Positions 53,768-54,726 of a DNA stretch of 54,726 nt are shown here, one piece after another; positions within the stretch are counted from its first letter, which is position 1; each line of letters opens with the position of its first letter. The stretch comes from CAYJPA01 sp964371945. GTDB lineage: Bacteria > Chloroflexota > Chloroflexia > Thermomicrobiales > UBA6265. Made by a program: the position numbers and the translations under genes. Where the stretch lies: the NCBI GenBank assembly GCA_964371945.1, contig CAYJPA010000032.1:1-54726 (forward strand), written 5' to 3'. The notes beneath the pieces are model-generated. The model worked only from the letters and a program-made list of their open reading frames with translations. It searched no databases and was not told the DNA's origin.

Positions 53768-54133
53768 CTAGAGCGACGAGTCGCGTGCCTCGCCAAGGGA
53801 TTGATGCACCATATCGAGCAGCTTGCTGACGTCAAACGGCTTTGCGATGAACCTGACCACTTCGAACGTGACGTGCGGCGGCGGCACGGCGCTCATCAGC
53901 ACAACGGGCGTGCCGTCACCACGCTTGCGCGGCTCATCAACCAACGTGATCCCGTCGACTTTAGGCATCATGATGTCCGGCAGAATCAGATCCGCTGGGT
54001 CCCGTTCGTGGTGCGCCAGTGCCTCAATGCCATCCTGCGCGCATCTGACCGTAAATCCTTCGTCGCCGAGGAGCATGGCCAGACTCTGTTGAATTGCCGG
54101 CTCATCGTCCACCACAAGGATGACGTCGGCCAT
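53768..54133 (-). CDS. Single-domain response regulator (receiver only)
   Basis: A 121-residue receiver domain without an output domain. Acidic pair Asp9-Asp10 in VVDDEP, phospho-acceptor Asp53 in LILPDIMMPK, a Ser in MSAV for the switch position, and the conserved Lys in RFIAKPFD. The segment after MSA is shorter than usual (helix 4 is reduced), which is common in stand-alone regulators. Such proteins act through phosphorelays or protein binding. AGAGGA lies 8 bp upstream. No histidine kinase is adjacent; the four-PAS kinase at 3.6 kb is in the window but far off. Confidence 0.88.
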   Translation of the reverse strand: MADVILVVDDEPAIQQSLAMLLGDEGFTVRCAQDGIEALAHHERDPADLILPDIMMPKVDGITLVDEPRKRGDGTPVVLMSAVPPPHVTFEVVRFIAKPFDVSKLLDMVHQSLGEARDSSL

Positions 54134-54426
54134 CAGGAGGATCCTCTGCTATCGACGATGAATTGCACCGCCGGTAGATCCACTGCGCGATTTGTGCCGC
54201 GAGATGGCTTACGAGGATTTTTTCGTGCTGATCCCGGCACTCGACCAAAGCAACTGCCAACTTATCGCCGATCGATTTTGCCCTGGCAAGTCAGGAATCG
54301 CCGACCGCCTCGCCTTTTCGATTTCGCGGCCGCGGGCGCTGCAACTCGACTTTGTCAATCAAGCGGCGGATCTCATTATCCGCGACATCTACCGGGCGGA
54401 ACATCGATGCCAGCGGCCACGCATGA

Positions 54427-54645
54427 GTCCGCGAGAAGGGTTCGAAGCAAGACCTCACGGTCGAAGTCGAGGCGCGCGTCATATCCGGAACCAAGTACAC
54501 CGTGTACGTCACCTATGGCGGCAAAACGGTCAAAGCCGGCACCATCACGATCTCTTCGATCGGAGAGGGCGAACTGGAGCTGAAGAACTACGACGGCTCC
54601 CGGCCGGAGTCGCTCCAGTTCGGACAATCACTAACAGGCTGTTGA
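54427..54645 (+). pseudogene. Remnant of a strand-rich secreted protein domain
   Basis: An open frame of about 72 codons with no start codon at its head. The translation has a beta-rich pattern (DLTVEVEARVISGTKYTV, YGGKTVKAGTITIS, GEGELELKNYDG) of the kind seen in repeat modules of Chloroflexota surface proteins. An in-frame TGA at 54424-54426 ends the upstream part, and the frame runs into the presumed IS end, so both ends look broken. Confidence 0.45.
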
Positions 54646-54726
54646 AAATCGGGGACTCAGGGTATCGCAACGCAGGCGGGTGTTCGATCTGTCGTGTTGA
54701 TTGAGGATGGATACCGGGGGTTCGTC
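54636..54726. mobile_element. Probable left end of an insertion sequence
   Basis: The junction AACAGGCTGTTGAAAATC resembles the terminal sequence of several IS families (IS5/IS1182-like ends often begin GGCTGTTGAAAA). It interrupts the coding remnant; the element would continue beyond the window. No transposase is visible here. Confidence 0.4.

Larger units (their letters stand above)
54134..54726. other. Edge region with a gene remnant and a possible IS end
   Basis: From the response regulator start to the window edge. No intact gene is supported; several frames overlap but none has both a start and a recognisable product. A short coding remnant (54427-54645) and a likely insertion-sequence end (from about 54636) are the only parts I can describe. 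Confidence 0.6.

Noticed and set aside
54192..54704. 170-codon plus-strand frame near the right edge
   Set aside because: The first half might look protein-like, but the second half is Arg/His-rich noise that overlaps the better-supported strand-rich remnant in another frame.

Overview
The window is about 60% GC and reads as a fragment of a Chloroflexota genome, most likely class Thermomicrobia or a close relative. This placement is inference from gene content: VanW proteins, DUF3352 proteins, solute-binding proteins with RR-type leaders, an HspR-type repressor beside clpB, and secreted proteins with Thr/Pro-rich tails. There is no rRNA gene or convincing tRNA gene to confirm it. One scaffold gap of ten Ns lies at 43974-43983.

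Layout. 1-10.3 kb: a truncated GH32-like glycosidase, an iron-dependent dehydrogenase of the hydroxyacid-oxoacid transhydrogenase type, a cyclase-like protein with an eroded metal motif, a soluble four-PAS histidine kinase, a DUF362 protein, glutamate racemase (murI), a UDP-glucuronate decarboxylase-like epimerase, two unrecognised proteins and a lipoprotein. 10.4-23.3 kb: a LOG-family protein, Lon, an orphan peptide-type solute-binding protein, an M42 peptidase, a secreted DUF3352 protein with a terminal Excalibur-like motif, a 44-residue membrane protein, and an hspR-clpB pair whose promoter carries a HAIR-like operator. 23.3-28.4 kb: a glycerophosphodiester phosphodiesterase, then a tight four-gene minus-strand operon (amidohydrolase, HDAC-like deacetylase, PIG-L deacetylase, PfpI/DJ-1). 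28.5-29.4 kb: a promoter, a yybP-ykoY type manganese riboswitch with an overlapping terminator, and a YugP-family membrane zinc peptidase. 29.5-30.8 kb: a complete IS481-family element. 30.9-43.8 kb: a nucleoside deoxyribosyltransferase-like gene, a repeat protein with a C-terminal anchor plus YtxH protein, VanW, a leaderless radical SAM gene, a second orphan solute-binding protein, gamma-glutamyltransferase, an ABC-F ATPase and a CopC-CopD fusion. 43.8-44.3 kb: a repeat-rich, gapped stretch. 44.3-54.7 kb: UppP with a flippase-like membrane protein, an N-terminally extended IF-1, TypA/BipA, a lytic transglycosylase, a lysyl oxidase-like protein, a class III aminotransferase, a receiver-only response regulator, and a gene remnant that ends in what looks like an insertion-sequence end.

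Common themes are envelope work (murI, uppP, VanW, lytic transglycosylase, lysyl oxidase, YugP), proteostasis (lon, clpB-hspR, M42 peptidase) and amide or acyl hydrolysis. The strongest regulatory finding is the riboswitch: its P1 3' strand is also the first strand of an intrinsic terminator, so the sequence itself suggests a manganese-on switch for yugP. The most novel-looking DNA feature is a ~110-bp structured repeat present twice, both times between convergent genes, with compensatory changes in its stems.
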